A stretch of DNA of 64,000 nt from Candidatus Gastranaerophilales bacterium (GTDB taxonomy: Bacteria; Cyanobacteriota; Vampirovibrionia; Gastranaerophilales; Gastranaerophilaceae): positions 1-64,000 of the forward strand of contig CALUVN010000002.1 in the NCBI GenBank assembly GCA_944324235.1. Direction: 5' to 3'. Positions 26,974 to 35,943 of this stretch are shown here, piece after piece. How positions within the stretch are numbered: the stretch's first letter is position 1; every line of letters starts with the position of its first letter. Position numbers and translations under genes: made by a program. A model generated the notes under the pieces. That model did not search any database. It worked only from the letters and a program-made list of their open reading frames with translations, and was not told where the DNA came from.

Positions 26974-27495
26974 TTATGCAGCTTTTTGATCTCTAACAGC
27001 TGCCATAGCACGTGTAAGCTGTGCCATAACTGCGTTGATAGATCCAACAACACCTGAAGCAGGTGAATTGATGCAGCCAAGCATTTTTGCATAAAGTTCT
27101 TCTTTTGAAGGAAGAGATGCAAGTGCATTTGCTTCTTTGGCTGACAACAGATTGCCGTCTAATGCTGCAGCGATAATTTCGCCTTTTTTGGTTTCTTTAA
27201 TAAATTTAGACAATGCTTTTGCAGGACTAACCTGATCTTCAAAACCGAATGCCAGTGCCATCGGGCCTTTGAAAGAATCTGTCAGAACTTCAAACGGTGT
27301 GCCTTTTACAGCTATTTTTGCAAGTGTATTTTTAATTACCATGAAGTCACCGCCGTCTTTTTGAAGAGCGCGTCTTACTTTTGTAATTTCTTCTACTGAC
27401 AAACCTTTGTAATCAGCGAGGATTGCAACTTGGGCTTTTTCGATTTTTGCTTTAAGAGCATCTATTTTGTCTGATTTAAACGCTTTTGTTGCCAT
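26974..27495 (-). CDS. rplJ: 50S ribosomal protein L10
   Basis: A 173-residue L10 that anchors L12 dimers to the ribosome. Blocks include KIEKAQVAILADYKGLSVEE, VIKNTLAKIAVKGTPF, GPMALAFGFED and LASLPSKEELYAKMLG. An SD (AAAGGAG) precedes the ATG. Unlike in most bacteria, it is not next to rplA, which lies 14 kb away, so this pair has its own promoter and long leader. Confidence 0.97.
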   Translation of the reverse strand: MATKAFKSDKIDALKAKIEKAQVAILADYKGLSVEEITKVRRALQKDGGDFMVIKNTLAKIAVKGTPFEVLTDSFKGPMALAFGFEDQVSPAKALSKFIKETKKGEIIAAALDGNLLSAKEANALASLPSKEELYAKMLGCINSPASGVVGSINAVMAQLTRAMAAVRDQKAA

Positions 27496-27645
27496 TTTTG
27501 CTCCTTTGTTTATACTTCTAAGGGAAAGACATTTGCTGTCGTGACCCTTTTACTTTTGGGATTTCTCCCGACTCGACCTGATTTATCCGAATACTAAAAA
27601 AGATTTTGCATCCATTTTTCTCCGGAACCGCAAAACCTTACATCA
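27496..27645 (-). promoter_or_regulatory. L10 leader (rplJ attenuator)
   Basis: The RNA upstream of rplJ has several stems: GTTTTGC with GCAAAAT followed by CTTTTTT (27593-27640), which looks like a terminator/attenuator; GGGA-GAAA-TCCC; and GACA-gcaaa-TGTC inside AAGGG/CCCTT near the SD. L10-L12 complexes bind such leaders to repress their own synthesis. The match is structural, by eye, and not a computed family hit. Confidence 0.6.
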
Positions 27646-27665
27646 GCGTCTTAAATACATTAAGA

Positions 27666-27797
27666 TTAAAATATAAATATTTCGTCTGTGTAACCTCGAT
27701 TAGCTGGTGTATTAAGGAGATTCGGGTTACTGTCAGGCATATTTGAAATGAAAACCGTTTTTCCGTTTATAATATAGCCGGCAACTGTTTTATTCAT
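27666..27797 (-). CDS. Possible 43-residue leader ORF in the rplJ upstream region
   Basis: Within the long rplJ leader an ATG at 27797 opens 43 codons (MNKTVAGYIINGKTVFISNM, then PDSNPNLLNTPANRGYTDE and an Ile/Phe end) to TAA at 27666. An AGGCGAA just upstream is a weak SD. The codons look normal for this genome. It could be a genuine small protein or a chance frame. The remaining leader (27798-27850) shows no other frame. Confidence 0.35.
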   Translation of the reverse strand: MNKTVAGYIINGKTVFISNMPDSNPNLLNTPANRGYTDEIFIF

Positions 27798-27851
27798 TTC
27801 GCCTGAGGCTTGTCTGCCCCATCCCCGCTAATTGTCTGCGGTTGTAAAATT

Positions 27852-27880
27852 ATATTAGCAAAAGAGATTTTCAAAATCAA
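27852..27880 (-). promoter_or_regulatory. Promoter of the rplJ-rplL unit
   Basis: On the minus strand, TTGATT (27880-27875), 17 nt, then TAATAT (27857-27852) preceded by TGC. It lies directly after the stop of the 27889 gene. The leader to rplJ is then about 350 nt. Confidence 0.65.
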
Positions 27881-27888
27881 GTGGGTGC

Positions 27889-28818
27889 TTAAACTATCTT
27901 AACCAAACTGTAGATATTTGTATCTTCGCCATCACCCAAATCGTATAGACCGTTTAGATATACATTAAAGAGTTTTCTTGTCAAAAGTCCGTATCGAAGA
28001 TTGAAATTTCCCATACACAGGATTTCATTCGGTACTTTTAATTTTATTAATCTGATTAAGGTCGGATAGACATCTTTTATTGTTGTTTTGTTATCAAAAG
28101 TTTCAACGGCCATATAATTTGTTAAAAGCCATCTTTCCTTTTTAAAATTCTGTCTTATTCTTGCGGTTGCAAGGTCTATTGTTGTAAGCACCTTATCTAT
28201 ACCATTAAAATTACTTGAGGTTAAAATCAACTGGCTGCCGTTTTTTGCAAATTTACAGTTTGGAATATCCTTTACTGCGGCATAAAGGCTCTTGAACGCT
28301 AATTCTTCTTGTTCCTTTATCCCTGCATTCGCATCTGCGCTGCTAAAAACGTTATCCGTATATATATTTTTCACCGTAAAAGTAACAATTATCGCATAAT
28401 TTGAATATACGCGCATCTTGGCTTCAAATTCTGCTTTAAGCTTTCTGTTAAACTCCGCTTCACGTCGAAGCCTGATTTTCTCTATTGCACTATCCAGCTC
28501 TTTTAGTTTTTGAATATTAAATTCTTTCATAAAGTTCATCCCCACAATGAACACCATGCTTAATATATCAAAAACCAGTATTGCCGGATCTAATTCGTTA
28601 TTACCTATAATAATTTTCTCGTTATAGATATTGTGCATACTTTTTGTAAGTGATGCAGCTGAGCCTGCCATAAAATTCAAAATGCCAATATCCAGCAAAT
28701 TCAAAAACCAATATGCTGTAACCAAAAACATATAAATTACCAGTATTAACTGAATAATAAATGCTAATTGATTTATTAGTTTCAAAATATTAGCTGTTAA
28801 TTTATAAGCTGACTCCAT
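27889..28818 (-). CDS. Two-span membrane protein with a soluble C-terminal domain
   Basis: A 309-residue protein. Hydrophobic helices lie at about 16-42 and 76-97, a charged coiled coil at about 100-140 (KELDSAIEKIRLRREAEFNR), then a soluble alpha/beta domain to the end. In this domain YAIIVTFTVKNIYTDN and SQLILTSSNFNGIDKVLTTIDLA loosely recall nucleotide-cyclase-like folds, without their metal Asp pair. I do not assign a function. It lies between panC and the rplJ promoter, 32 nt after panC's start region. Confidence 0.5.
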   Translation of the reverse strand: MESAYKLTANILKLINQLAFIIQLILVIYMFLVTAYWFLNLLDIGILNFMAGSAASLTKSMHNIYNEKIIIGNNELDPAILVFDILSMVFIVGMNFMKEFNIQKLKELDSAIEKIRLRREAEFNRKLKAEFEAKMRVYSNYAIIVTFTVKNIYTDNVFSSADANAGIKEQEELAFKSLYAAVKDIPNCKFAKNGSQLILTSSNFNGIDKVLTTIDLATARIRQNFKKERWLLTNYMAVETFDNKTTIKDVYPTLIRLIKLKVPNEILCMGNFNLRYGLLTRKLFNVYLNGLYDLGDGEDTNIYSLVKIV

Positions 28819-28850
28819 GCTATAACAAGTACCCTTTTTATACTCAACAA

Positions 28851-29705
28851 TTACTTTAAGGCCATGTTATCTATAAGACGAACACCGCCAACTTTGACAG
28901 CGATGAATACTATGGTATCATCATCAGCCTTTTCTTTCTCTTCCAGAGTTTCTTTGTCTCTGAACTCCAGATATTCAAGCGAATGATTGCCATTCAGAAA
29001 AGAATATGCAGTTTCACTTAACGCTTTTACATCTGTGATACCCTTATCATAGCATACTTTAATATTAAATAGAATTTTATTAAGCGCGAGTGCATCTTTT
29101 TTAGAATTCTCATCCAGATATTTATTACGTGAACTGAGAGCGAGTCCGCTTTCTTCCCTGACTATAGGACATGGAATAATAGTTACCGGAATATTTAAAT
29201 CCTTAACCATTTTTTTAAGAATTATTAACTGCTGCCTGTCTTTTTCTCCAAAAAATCCAAAATCCGGCTGTACAATGTTAAATAATTTATTAACCACGGT
29301 ACAAACTCCGTCAAAATGACCTACACGGGATTTCCCGCAGAGTTTATTCACATAGAAAAACGGAGGTATTACATACGTCAAAAAATCATTTGAAAGCATA
29401 TAACCCTCGCCGTACATTTCTTTTGGTGTCGGTGCAAATACTATATCAACGCCGGCTTCATTACATAATTTTTCATCAGCGTCAAGAGTTCTCGGATATT
29501 TTTCAAAATCTTCCGACGGACCGAACTGTATAGGGTTTACAAATACGGAAACTACTGTCTTATCACACTTTTCTACACTCTTCTTTATAAGACTCAAATG
29601 TCCGTCGTGCAAAGCTCCCATTGTAGGCACAAGTCCGATTGTAAGTCCTACTTTTTTCCATTTTTTTATTTGTTCTCTCACTTCTTCTATTGTATGAATT
29701 AACAT
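28851..29705 (-). CDS. panC: Pantothenate synthetase
   Basis: A 284-residue enzyme joining pantoate and beta-alanine with ATP. The HxGH-type motif is HDGH at 33-36 within PTMGALHDGHLSL. PIQFGPSEDFEKYPR, GEKDRQQL and SSRNKYL are also present. It overlaps panB by 7 nt. A short insertion (MLSNDFLTYVIPPFFYVNKL) where most PanC have a compact loop is unusual but leaves the active-site motifs intact. Confidence 0.95.
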   Translation of the reverse strand: MLIHTIEEVREQIKKWKKVGLTIGLVPTMGALHDGHLSLIKKSVEKCDKTVVSVFVNPIQFGPSEDFEKYPRTLDADEKLCNEAGVDIVFAPTPKEMYGEGYMLSNDFLTYVIPPFFYVNKLCGKSRVGHFDGVCTVVNKLFNIVQPDFGFFGEKDRQQLIILKKMVKDLNIPVTIIPCPIVREESGLALSSRNKYLDENSKKDALALNKILFNIKVCYDKGITDVKALSETAYSFLNGNHSLEYLEFRDKETLEEKEKADDDTIVFIAVKVGGVRLIDNMALK

Positions 29706-30556
29706 TTTATACTTCCTTCGTGTAATTTTAACTGTTTCAACTCTTCTTCACTCAATTTAAAAACTTCATCATCTGATGGAAATGCACCGCTTTTTACGTC
29801 ATCATTGAATTTTTTTGCGCAATCAAAAATCAAAGATTTCATATCGCCGTATTTACGTGCAAATTTAGGTTTAAACTCCGAGTATTTACCGAACACATCG
29901 TCGCTCACAAGAACCTGAGCCGTACAATATCTGCCGGCTCCGCAGGATATCGTCGGAACTCGCAGATGAGCGGAAATATATTGAGCACTTTCTTCAGGAA
30001 TCATCTCCAGAACTATAGAAAATACTCCTGCTTTTTCCAGCTCCTGAGCCTGAGCTAGAATCTCAAGGGTTGCTTCAAAAGATTTTCCCTGAATATTATA
30101 TCCGCCTATTGTGTTTAAAAACTGGGGAGTAAAACCGAGATGTCCCATAACAGGTATTCCTGATTGAACACAACGCTTGATTACATTCAAAATATACTCG
30201 TTAGCACCTTCAATTTTGACAGCATCAGCACCAGCTCTAATCATATCAGAAGTATTTTTTAATGCCTCTTCGACAGAAAGATTATAACTCATAAAAGGCA
30301 TATCCGTCACAACCATGGCATGATTTACACCGCGGGCAACTGCTTTTGTAAATATTCTCATCTCGTCAACTCCGACATAATGAGTTGTATCATAGCCAAG
30401 AGCAACCATTGCAAGGCTGTCGCCGATTAAAACTATATCAACTCCGGCTTCGTCTATATACTTTGCTGTCGAATAATCATACGCGGTGAGAACCGAAAAT
30501 TTCTCACCGCTGTCTTTAATCTTTTGTATTGTTTTGACTGTAACTTTTTTTGCCAT
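29699..30556 (-). CDS. panB: 3-methyl-2-oxobutanoate hydroxymethyltransferase
   Basis: A 285-residue TIM-barrel enzyme making ketopantoate from ketoisovalerate and methylene-THF. The metal ligands D46 (LIGDSLAMV) and D85 (VVTDMPFMS), VKIEGA, GHLGFTPQ and the catalytic Glu in LEMIPEE are visible. It starts within 1 nt of the yvcK stop and overlaps panC. panD and panE are not in the window. Confidence 0.96.
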   Translation of the reverse strand: MAKKVTVKTIQKIKDSGEKFSVLTAYDYSTAKYIDEAGVDIVLIGDSLAMVALGYDTTHYVGVDEMRIFTKAVARGVNHAMVVTDMPFMSYNLSVEEALKNTSDMIRAGADAVKIEGANEYILNVIKRCVQSGIPVMGHLGFTPQFLNTIGGYNIQGKSFEATLEILAQAQELEKAGVFSIVLEMIPEESAQYISAHLRVPTISCGAGRYCTAQVLVSDDVFGKYSEFKPKFARKYGDMKSLIFDCAKKFNDDVKSGAFPSDDEVFKLSEEELKQLKLHEGSIKC

Positions 30557-31935
30557 TAAAGCTTACACTCCTCTTTATTCATATCTGCCGTGTGCAGTTC
30601 TTTCATTAAAAAAAAATTTTTATCGCTTTTTACCTCTCTGCGATACCACGAATAAATAGAGCGGGCAACTCTGGTTGAACTGTGTCTGACAAGGCCTTCC
30701 GGACTGTCTTCAATTAATTTTTTAGAGAATAACTGAATTCCGAGCTTATTAACATTTTCGGCATCTACTTTAACCGGATAAGAACCTGCCCGTTCATATT
30801 TATCAGCTAAATTTTTCGGAAGAAAATCATTAACAAGTACTGCATCTACAACTTTAGAGCTGTTTGCATGCTGCATTATTGCTCTTACGTGGTCGGAAAC
30901 AGCATAATTATCTGTTTCGCCCGGCTGAGTCATTATATTACATACATAGATTTTTTTAGCGCGCGATTTAGCAATTTCTTTAGATATTTCTTCAACGAGA
31001 AGGTTCGGAATAACACTTGTGAACAAACTGCCAGGCCCTAAAATTATAAGTTCAGCTTCTCTTATTGCACTTATTACATCTTCAAGAGGTCTGCAATCTG
31101 CAGGGTCAGTGTATAATCTTTTTATTTTACCTCTGGCTTCCGGAATATTTGATTCACCTCTGACAATTCTGCCGTCTTCCATTTCTGCGACGAGTTTCAT
31201 ATCATCAAGAGTTGCAGGCAAAACTCTTCCGCGAATTGATAATACATTGGAAGATTCTTTTACCGCACGAACCATATCGCCAGTAATAGAACATAAAGCC
31301 GTGAGGAAAAGATTACCGAAACTGTGGCCTTCCAAACCTTCTCCGTTTTTAAAACGATATTGGAAGAGTTTTGTAACTAAATCTTCATCATCAGCCAATG
31401 CTGCAATACAGTTTCTGATATCACCAGGAGGAAGAATGCCCATTTCTTCACGAAGTCTTCCGGAACTGCCGCCGTCGTCGCCGACTGTGACAACTGCCGT
31501 AATATTATTTGTAAGATGCTTAATCCCTTTTAAAAGCATTGACAAACCTGTACCGCCGCCTACAGCTACAATTTTCGGGCCACGGTTGAGTTTACGTTTT
31601 CTGTACAATGCTTCCAGAAGATGCTGATTATCTTTTTCGTTATCAAGCCCCATTATTGAGAGGTTTGTTTTCTGCCATCCTTTAAAAAATACGGCAGCAC
31701 CGAACAAAACTATTGATACGGCAATCCATTCCGTTGAGACAACCGATGCGAATTTTCTTACAAATTCCATTGTGTAAAATACAGGTTTTACATCAACCAG
31801 AATAAGAATACCGAATGTTATAAGGATTGCGCCGAACAGAATCATTGCAAACCATCTTTTTACCTGCAGTCCCGGAATTAACCAGCCTGCGTCTTTCGGC
31901 ATTTTCATATTATTTCTAAAATCTTTCATATTCAT
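30556..31935 (-). CDS. yvcK: YvcK/CofD-like gluconeogenesis factor with two N-terminal membrane helices
   Basis: A 459-residue protein. Two membrane helices (about 28-48 and 70-86) precede the CofD-like domain: AVGGGTGLSMLLKG near 124-137, VTVGDDGGSSGRLREE, GDIRNCIAAL, GHSFGNLFLTAL, LGPGSLFTSVIPNLLV and MTQPGETDNY. YvcK binds UDP-sugars and controls cell-wall precursor flow and growth on gluconeogenic carbon in Bacillus. The membrane-anchored layout is the form I associate with cyanobacterial homologues. It is 5 nt downstream of pxpA and overlaps panB by 1 nt. Confidence 0.9.
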   Translation of the reverse strand: MNMKDFRNNMKMPKDAGWLIPGLQVKRWFAMILFGAILITFGILILVDVKPVFYTMEFVRKFASVVSTEWIAVSIVLFGAAVFFKGWQKTNLSIMGLDNEKDNQHLLEALYRKRKLNRGPKIVAVGGGTGLSMLLKGIKHLTNNITAVVTVGDDGGSSGRLREEMGILPPGDIRNCIAALADDEDLVTKLFQYRFKNGEGLEGHSFGNLFLTALCSITGDMVRAVKESSNVLSIRGRVLPATLDDMKLVAEMEDGRIVRGESNIPEARGKIKRLYTDPADCRPLEDVISAIREAELIILGPGSLFTSVIPNLLVEEISKEIAKSRAKKIYVCNIMTQPGETDNYAVSDHVRAIMQHANSSKVVDAVLVNDFLPKNLADKYERAGSYPVKVDAENVNKLGIQLFSKKLIEDSPEGLVRHSSTRVARSIYSWYRREVKSDKNFFLMKELHTADMNKEECKL

Positions 31936-31940
31936 AATTT

Positions 31941-32735
31941 TTACCCTACCCAGCCCGAGTCATAAACATTTTTGTAATTTACCGGCACAGGAGTAATCAC
32001 ATCTCTGGCTTCTTTTGCCATTGACAACGCATTAGGAAGTTTATTGCTGAAGTGTATTGTATCAGCAGTAACAATTGTTTTTCCTCCTGCGTTGTTTACA
32101 ACTTGAGAATGCGCAAGTAAATCTTTCAAACGCTGAATACATTGAGGGGTATCTTCCAAGTCTTTTTGGGAATAATCAATAGTACCGTCTGTATTATATG
32201 TTTTTTCAAGATGAACTTCCTGTGCAACCGGAATATTTACATACTCACCTGTTTTTAAAGTCACATCACCAGCAGGCCCGTAGTAAACAAGCCATTGAGA
32301 ACACTTCTTGACAGCTTTGGCTACCGAGCACGCAAATCTGAAATCTTCTCCTGCCTGTCTGTACATTGCACCGTGAGGTCTTACGTGTTCTATTTCCATA
32401 CCGAAACTTTTTGCAAATGACATCAGTGCGCCGACCTGATAAATTACAAGAGATTCAATTTCATCCTCAGTCAAATCCATCTGTCTGTATCCGAAACCTT
32501 GAATATCATCAAATCCGATGTGAGCACCGACAACTACATTTTTTTCTTTAGCGCGAAGCAAAGCGTTTTTAATAGCCATAGGATCGCCTGCGTGGAAACC
32601 GCAGGAAACATTCACGGAACTTACGTAATCCATAATGTCAAATTCTCTGTTGTTTCTGTATATCCCAAAACTTTGCGCCAAATCGCAGTTAAAATCAATT
32701 TGTTTAATTTGTTTACGTTCCAATGTATCTTGCAT
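31941..32735 (-). CDS. pxpA: LamB/YcsF family protein (5-oxoprolinase subunit A)
   Basis: A 264-residue protein with the family blocks FNCDLAQSFG, NVSCGFHAGDP, GAHIGFDDIQGFG and VRPHGAMYRQ. PxpA works with PxpB and PxpC to hydrolyse 5-oxoproline. No pxpB or pxpC is visible here, so the partners lie elsewhere or the protein acts alone. The N-terminus carries about 15 extra residues (MQDTLERKQIKQID). It heads the minus-strand operon pxpA-yvcK-panB-panC. Confidence 0.88.
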   Translation of the reverse strand: MQDTLERKQIKQIDFNCDLAQSFGIYRNNREFDIMDYVSSVNVSCGFHAGDPMAIKNALLRAKEKNVVVGAHIGFDDIQGFGYRQMDLTEDEIESLVIYQVGALMSFAKSFGMEIEHVRPHGAMYRQAGEDFRFACSVAKAVKKCSQWLVYYGPAGDVTLKTGEYVNIPVAQEVHLEKTYNTDGTIDYSQKDLEDTPQCIQRLKDLLAHSQVVNNAGGKTIVTADTIHFSNKLPNALSMAKEARDVITPVPVNYKNVYDSGWVG

Positions 32736-32862
32736 AAATTTCTTTCTATGGTTTTGATTGTGTCTGTTTTAATTATACCTGCTCAAGGAATTATTCCAAT
32801 ATCTTAACATAAATTTAATTCACAATAATTAATTATAAGAAAACAAAATTACCTTGAAATAC

Positions 32863-32897
32863 AAAAACTCCCGCCTGCAATAAGACGGGAGTTTTTT
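32863..32897 (-). terminator. Terminator of rpsT
   Basis: On the minus strand AAAAACTCCCG and CGGGAGTTTTT pair around a 12-nt loop, ending in a T run. It lies 16 nt past the rpsT stop. Confidence 0.85.
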
Positions 32898-32912
32898 AAT
32901 TTTGGCATCAGA

Positions 32913-33182
32913 CTATTTTGTTTGTAATTTGTTTACAGCAATAGTCAATCTTGATTTTTTACGAGCAGCTGTGTTTTTGTGCAAAATGCCTTTTACTACA
33001 GCTTTGTCGCATAATTTATAAACATTTGAGATTGCTGAATTTAAAGCATCTTTATCTTCACCTGAAGCTAATTCCAATGCTTTTTTAATTGCAGTTTTGA
33101 TAGCTGATTTTGCAGCTACGTTTCTCAATCTGTTTCTTTCAGCGATTAATACTCTTTTTTTAGATGATTTAATGTTTGCCAT
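32913..33182 (-). CDS. rpsT: 30S ribosomal protein S20
   Basis: An 89-residue, strongly basic, helical protein. It starts MANIKSSKKRVLIAERNRLR from the ATG at 33182 with SD AAAGGAAAGG, and contains KGILHKNTAARKKSRL. It binds 16S rRNA. A longer open frame to 33227 is leader. A single-gene unit, as often seen. Confidence 0.96.
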   Translation of the reverse strand: MANIKSSKKRVLIAERNRLRNVAAKSAIKTAIKKALELASGEDKDALNSAISNVYKLCDKAVVKGILHKNTAARKKSRLTIAVNKLQTK

Positions 33183-33463
33183 TTTTGCCTTTCCTTTACT
33201 CTTAGCCTGATTAATGACGTCAGGCACATTTGAGGATGTGAGTATAAATTTATTTTATATAAAAATTTTTCTTTTGCAAGAGTTTGTAAAGCTTTTTTTC
33301 ATATTTCTGCAACACAAAATCAAATCTGTAAACATTTGTAACATTATCCCCAGCAACTAGCTCGCAAGTATTATATTTTTTATCCTTTTGTGGTATATAT
33401 AAATAATATAAGGTTGGATTATAGTAAATAATAATTCAGCTAAAGAAGAAGATGGAGGCAAAA

Positions 33464-35185
33464 ATGTCAGTAGGACAATTCGTATTTATGTTACACAGCC
33501 ACCTTCCTTATTATAGAAAAGCCGGCATGTGGCCTTTCGGGGAAGAAAACCTTTATGAATGCATGGCAGAAACTTACGTTCCTCTTTTGAACGCAATTTC
33601 TGAACTGTACGACGAAGGTATTAAGGCAAAATTAACTGTCGGTATAACCCCGATATTAGCTGAACAGCTTAATGATGAACACCTTAAACAAGGATTCGTC
33701 AAATATCTTGATACCAGAATCGCATCTGTTTCTAAAGATTTGGACAGATATCCCGATCCGAAAGTTGCGCATTCTCAACACTTGAAATATCTTGCTAAAT
33801 ATTATTTCGACTGGTTTAATCACATCAAAGATTCATTCGTAAACAAATACGGCATGGATTTGATTGCACAGTTTAAAAAATATCAGGATTTAGGCTGTAT
33901 TGAAATCACAACCTCAGGAGCAACTCACGGATTTTCTCCATTGCTGGCAACAGACAGCAACCTGAACGCTCAATTCAAAGTAGGTTCTGATACAACAAAA
34001 CGCCTCTTCGGTAAAAAAGCAACCGGATGCTGGCTGCCTGAATGTGCCTACAGACAAGGATATGAATACGTCGGAAAAGACGGTCAAAAACACTGGAGAC
34101 CTGCTATTGAAGTTACTCTCCAAAATAACGGCATTGAATATTTCTTCACAGAATCACACGTTATTGAAGGCGGTAACTCTATAGGTAACAGACGTGTAAT
34201 CGGAGTCTACGGAAATATTGAATATATTCCGTTACCTGAAAGAGCTGCTACAGGATATGACACATATTCAGCTTACTGGCTGCCTGATGCACAGGTCGCT
34301 GTTATGGGTAGAAATGACCGCGCCGGTTATCAGGTTTGGTCTGCGGCTGACGGTTATCCTGGCGACGGATGCTTTAGAGAATTCCACAAAAAAGACGATA
34401 AATCAGGCATGCACTACTGGAGAATAACTTCTCCTACTACCGATTTGGGAGACAAAATGCTTTATGATCCGGTGCTCGCTTTAAATAAAATTAACGAAAA
34501 CTCTGATCACTACACAACTCTTATTTACCATCTTTTGAACGATTATAAAATGGCTCATAACGGTAAAGAAGGTCTTGTAATGGTTTCATTTGATACAGAA
34601 TTATTCGGCCACTGGTGGTTTGAAGGTGTTGAATTCATTAAACAGGTTATCAAAAAATTCAACACTTACCTTCCGGAAGTGGAAAGAATGACTGCAGGCG
34701 AATATATTCATGCACATCCTCCTACAGAAGCTATCCAAATCCCTGAAAGTTCTTGGGGTCAAGGCGGACACTTCTACGTATGGAATAACCACTTAACAGA
34801 ATGGATGTGGCCTATAATCCATGCCTGCGAAAAACGTATCAACAGAATTGCGGATAAATATCCTGATATTCCTGAAGATAAACTTCTCCACAGAGCATTG
34901 AACCAGCTTGCAAGAGAAAATCTGTTACTGCAAAGTTCTGACTGGCCGTTCCTGATTACAACATGGCAGGCTAAAGATTATGCTACAGACAGATTCAGAG
35001 AGCACGTTGACAGATTTGAATTCATTGCTGATATGATTGAAAGCGGTAATATCAACGAAGCGAAACTTAAAGAAATCGAAAGTATCGATAACTGTTTCCC
35101 TGTAATTGATTACAGAGTTTACCAGTCAATTGAAGAGGGCGTAATTCCTCAACAATCAGCAAAACTTGCTCCGCTTTATAATTAA
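33464..35185 (+). CDS. GH57-family 1,4-alpha-glucan branching enzyme
   Basis: A 573-residue GH57/DUF1957 enzyme. The N-terminus FVFMLHSHLPYYRKAGMWPF and the ETYVPLL block are family marks. The nucleophile is E193 in GCWLPECAYRQG and the acid D377 in SFDTELFGHWWFEG. A C-terminal helical domain (LNQLARENLLLQSSDWPFL) matches branching enzymes rather than amylases. It would introduce alpha-1,6 branches in glycogen. The ATG at 33464 has GGAGG 7 nt away. The in-frame ATG at 33452 overlaps this SD. A single gene with its own terminator; its promoter should lie in the AT-rich gap 33183-33463, which holds no gene. Confidence 0.92.
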   Translation: MSVGQFVFMLHSHLPYYRKAGMWPFGEENLYECMAETYVPLLNAISELYDEGIKAKLTVGITPILAEQLNDEHLKQGFVKYLDTRIASVSKDLDRYPDPKVAHSQHLKYLAKYYFDWFNHIKDSFVNKYGMDLIAQFKKYQDLGCIEITTSGATHGFSPLLATDSNLNAQFKVGSDTTKRLFGKKATGCWLPECAYRQGYEYVGKDGQKHWRPAIEVTLQNNGIEYFFTESHVIEGGNSIGNRRVIGVYGNIEYIPLPERAATGYDTYSAYWLPDAQVAVMGRNDRAGYQVWSAADGYPGDGCFREFHKKDDKSGMHYWRITSPTTDLGDKMLYDPVLALNKINENSDHYTTLIYHLLNDYKMAHNGKEGLVMVSFDTELFGHWWFEGVEFIKQVIKKFNTYLPEVERMTAGEYIHAHPPTEAIQIPESSWGQGGHFYVWNNHLTEWMWPIIHACEKRINRIADKYPDIPEDKLLHRALNQLARENLLLQSSDWPFLITTWQAKDYATDRFREHVDRFEFIADMIESGNINEAKLKEIESIDNCFPVIDYRVYQSIEEGVIPQQSAKLAPLYN

Positions 35186-35209
35186 TTGAAATGATTATAA
35201 AAAAGACTG

Positions 35210-35240
35210 AAAAGACCCGTAAATATTACGGGTCTTTTTT
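35210..35240 (+). terminator. Terminator of the GH57 gene
   Basis: AAAAGACCCGT and ACGGGTCTTTT form an 11-bp stem around a 7-nt loop, followed by T. Confidence 0.9.
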
Positions 35241-35345
35241 AATACAAAATAAATTTATGCCTTTTGAGCATTATGTTTCATTTAATATAAGTATTTGCTA
35301 TTTTAGCCGATTCAATAAATAATAAATATAAAGGATAATAATTAT

Positions 35346-35924
35346 ATGGATTTAGAAAAATTTTTAAAATATATGGAAACCGGACAAAAGGTGGAATCTG
35401 ATTCTGAAATTTGCAAAATGTTTCATACGGCAAGTCAGGACGCAATAAAAATTACAATGGAACTCAATAACAAGTACAATTCGCCGCAGAAAATAGTAGA
35501 AATTTTTTCAGAATTAACAGGCAAAAAAGTTGACAAAAGTTTCAGATTATTTCCGCCGTTTTTTACTGATTTTGGGAAAAACATAACACTGGGCAAAAAT
35601 GTTTTTATCAACGCCGGCTGCAAATTTCAGGATCAGGGCGGAATTACCATCGGTGATAATGTTTTAATCGGACATAATGTTGTTATTGCAACGTTAAACC
35701 ACGATTTTAATCCGGAAAACAGAGCGGCAATGTACCCGCAAAAAGTTACAATCGGAAATAACGTTTGGATAGGGTCAAATTCAACAATTCTACCGGGGGT
35801 AACAGTAGGTGACGGGGCAATAATCGGAGCAGGAAGCGTTGTGACGAAAGATGTTCCGGCCAACTGTATCGTTGCAGGAAATCCCGCAAAGGTCATACGA
35901 AATATAACCGTAACAAATAAATAA
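35346..35924 (+). CDS. Hexapeptide-repeat O-acetyltransferase (maltose/galactoside type)
   Basis: A 192-residue left-handed beta-helix acetyltransferase. An N-terminal helical part is followed by hexapeptide repeats from about residue 78 ([25 protein letters not shown]) and the catalytic His in [12 protein letters not shown]. The end reads [20 protein letters not shown], then [27 protein letters not shown]. It uses acetyl-CoA. The sugar or other acceptor cannot be read from the sequence. It leads a group with a flavoprotein and a GNAT gene. Confidence 0.93.
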   Translation: MDLEKFLKYMETGQKVESDSEICKMFHTASQDAIKITMELNNKYNSPQKIVEIFSELTGKKVDKSFRLFPPFFTDFGKNITLGKNVFINAGCKFQDQGGITIGDNVLIGHNVVIATLNHDFNPENRAAMYPQKVTIGNNVWIGSNSTILPGVTVGDGAIIGAGSVVTKDVPANCIVAGNPAKVIRNITVTNK

Positions 35925-35943
35925 ACGGAGGAATTTCAAGCAA

